Part shown: one piece after another, positions 63,984-64,000 of the stretch
Numbering within the stretch: the first letter of the stretch is position 1
How the letters are laid out: each line of letters starts with the position of its first letter
Assembly (NCBI GenBank): GCA_017937765.1
Contig: JAGBCY010000023.1
Location: forward strand, 47,231-111,230
Reading direction: 5' to 3'
DNA length: 64,000 bases
From: Alistipes sp.
Lineage (GTDB): Bacteria > Bacteroidota > Bacteroidia > Bacteroidales > Rikenellaceae
Program-made: the position numbers and the translations under genes
Notes under the pieces: generated by a model
Databases searched by the model: none
Told to the model about the DNA's origin: nothing
The model's input: the letters and a program-made list of their open reading frames with translations, nothing else

Positions 63984-64000
63984 AAAAGAACGTTGTTTTA

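Overview
The window comes from a Bacteroidota genome, most likely a gut Bacteroidales of the Alistipes/Rikenellaceae type (the genus is an inference). The evidence is promoters of the form TTTG-N19/21-TAnnTTTG upstream of many genes, no strong Shine-Dalgarno sites, many lipoproteins and BACON-like surface proteins, a UpxY-type antiterminator heading a capsule locus, a family GH2 beta-galactosidase, and the futalosine menaquinone genes mqnB/mqnD. Most genes are GC-rich. Genes 16.2-21.9 kb are clearly AT-rich.

Layout. 0-4.2 kb: the end of a glycogen branching enzyme, a zinc-ribbon/SH3 membrane protein, an L,D-transpeptidase with LysM domains and a lipoprotein preceded by a G10 tract. 4.4-11.1 kb: a TetR-regulated tripartite RND efflux operon (TolC, lipoprotein adaptor, AcrB-like pump, PG0541-like partner). 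11.3-12.7 kb: an orphan barrel-like ORF, then a META lipoprotein and RidA transcribed divergently from overlapping promoters. 13.0-30.0 kb: a capsule/exopolysaccharide operon. It opens with a promoter and a structured leader, followed by UpxY, an initiating sugar transferase and a UDP-sugar dehydrogenase. An AT-rich cassette comes next (flippase, acyltransferase, polymerase, two glycosyltransferases), then an FnlABC-WbuBC module for N-acetyl-L-fucosamine, a nucleotidyltransferase-fold protein, a vWA protein and a kinase-like/WG-repeat protein.

30.0-45.4 kb: beta-galactosidase and nitroreductase, a large lipoprotein, a cold-shock protein, a two-gene radical-SAM/lipoprotein system, an OmpA-type protein, and two paralogous lipoproteins that diverge from an array of 44-bp repeats. 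45.5-60.7 kb, nearly all on the minus strand: tandem structured 131-bp elements, B12-dependent ribonucleotide reductase, an SGNH-MBOAT-PAP2 operon, a Na/Ca antiporter, mqnB-mqnD, formate-THF ligase, Xaa-Pro aminopeptidase, a U32 protein and a polyprenyl diphosphate synthase. 60.8-64.0 kb: a ROK sugar kinase, an AraC-family regulator with a direct-repeat candidate operator, a small secreted protein, a decaying tandem repeat, and the terminator and 5S rRNA of an rRNA operon entering from the right.

The items most worth a second look are the radical-SAM/lipoprotein pair, the family of structured elements with TTTCTTG...CAAGAAA ends (four copies, two of them ending exactly at the stop codon of a minus-strand gene), the vWA/pseudokinase-WG pair, the zinc-finger-like N-terminus of the sugar transferase, and the repeat array beside the rRNA operon. 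All calls were made by reading the sequence; no database search was run.
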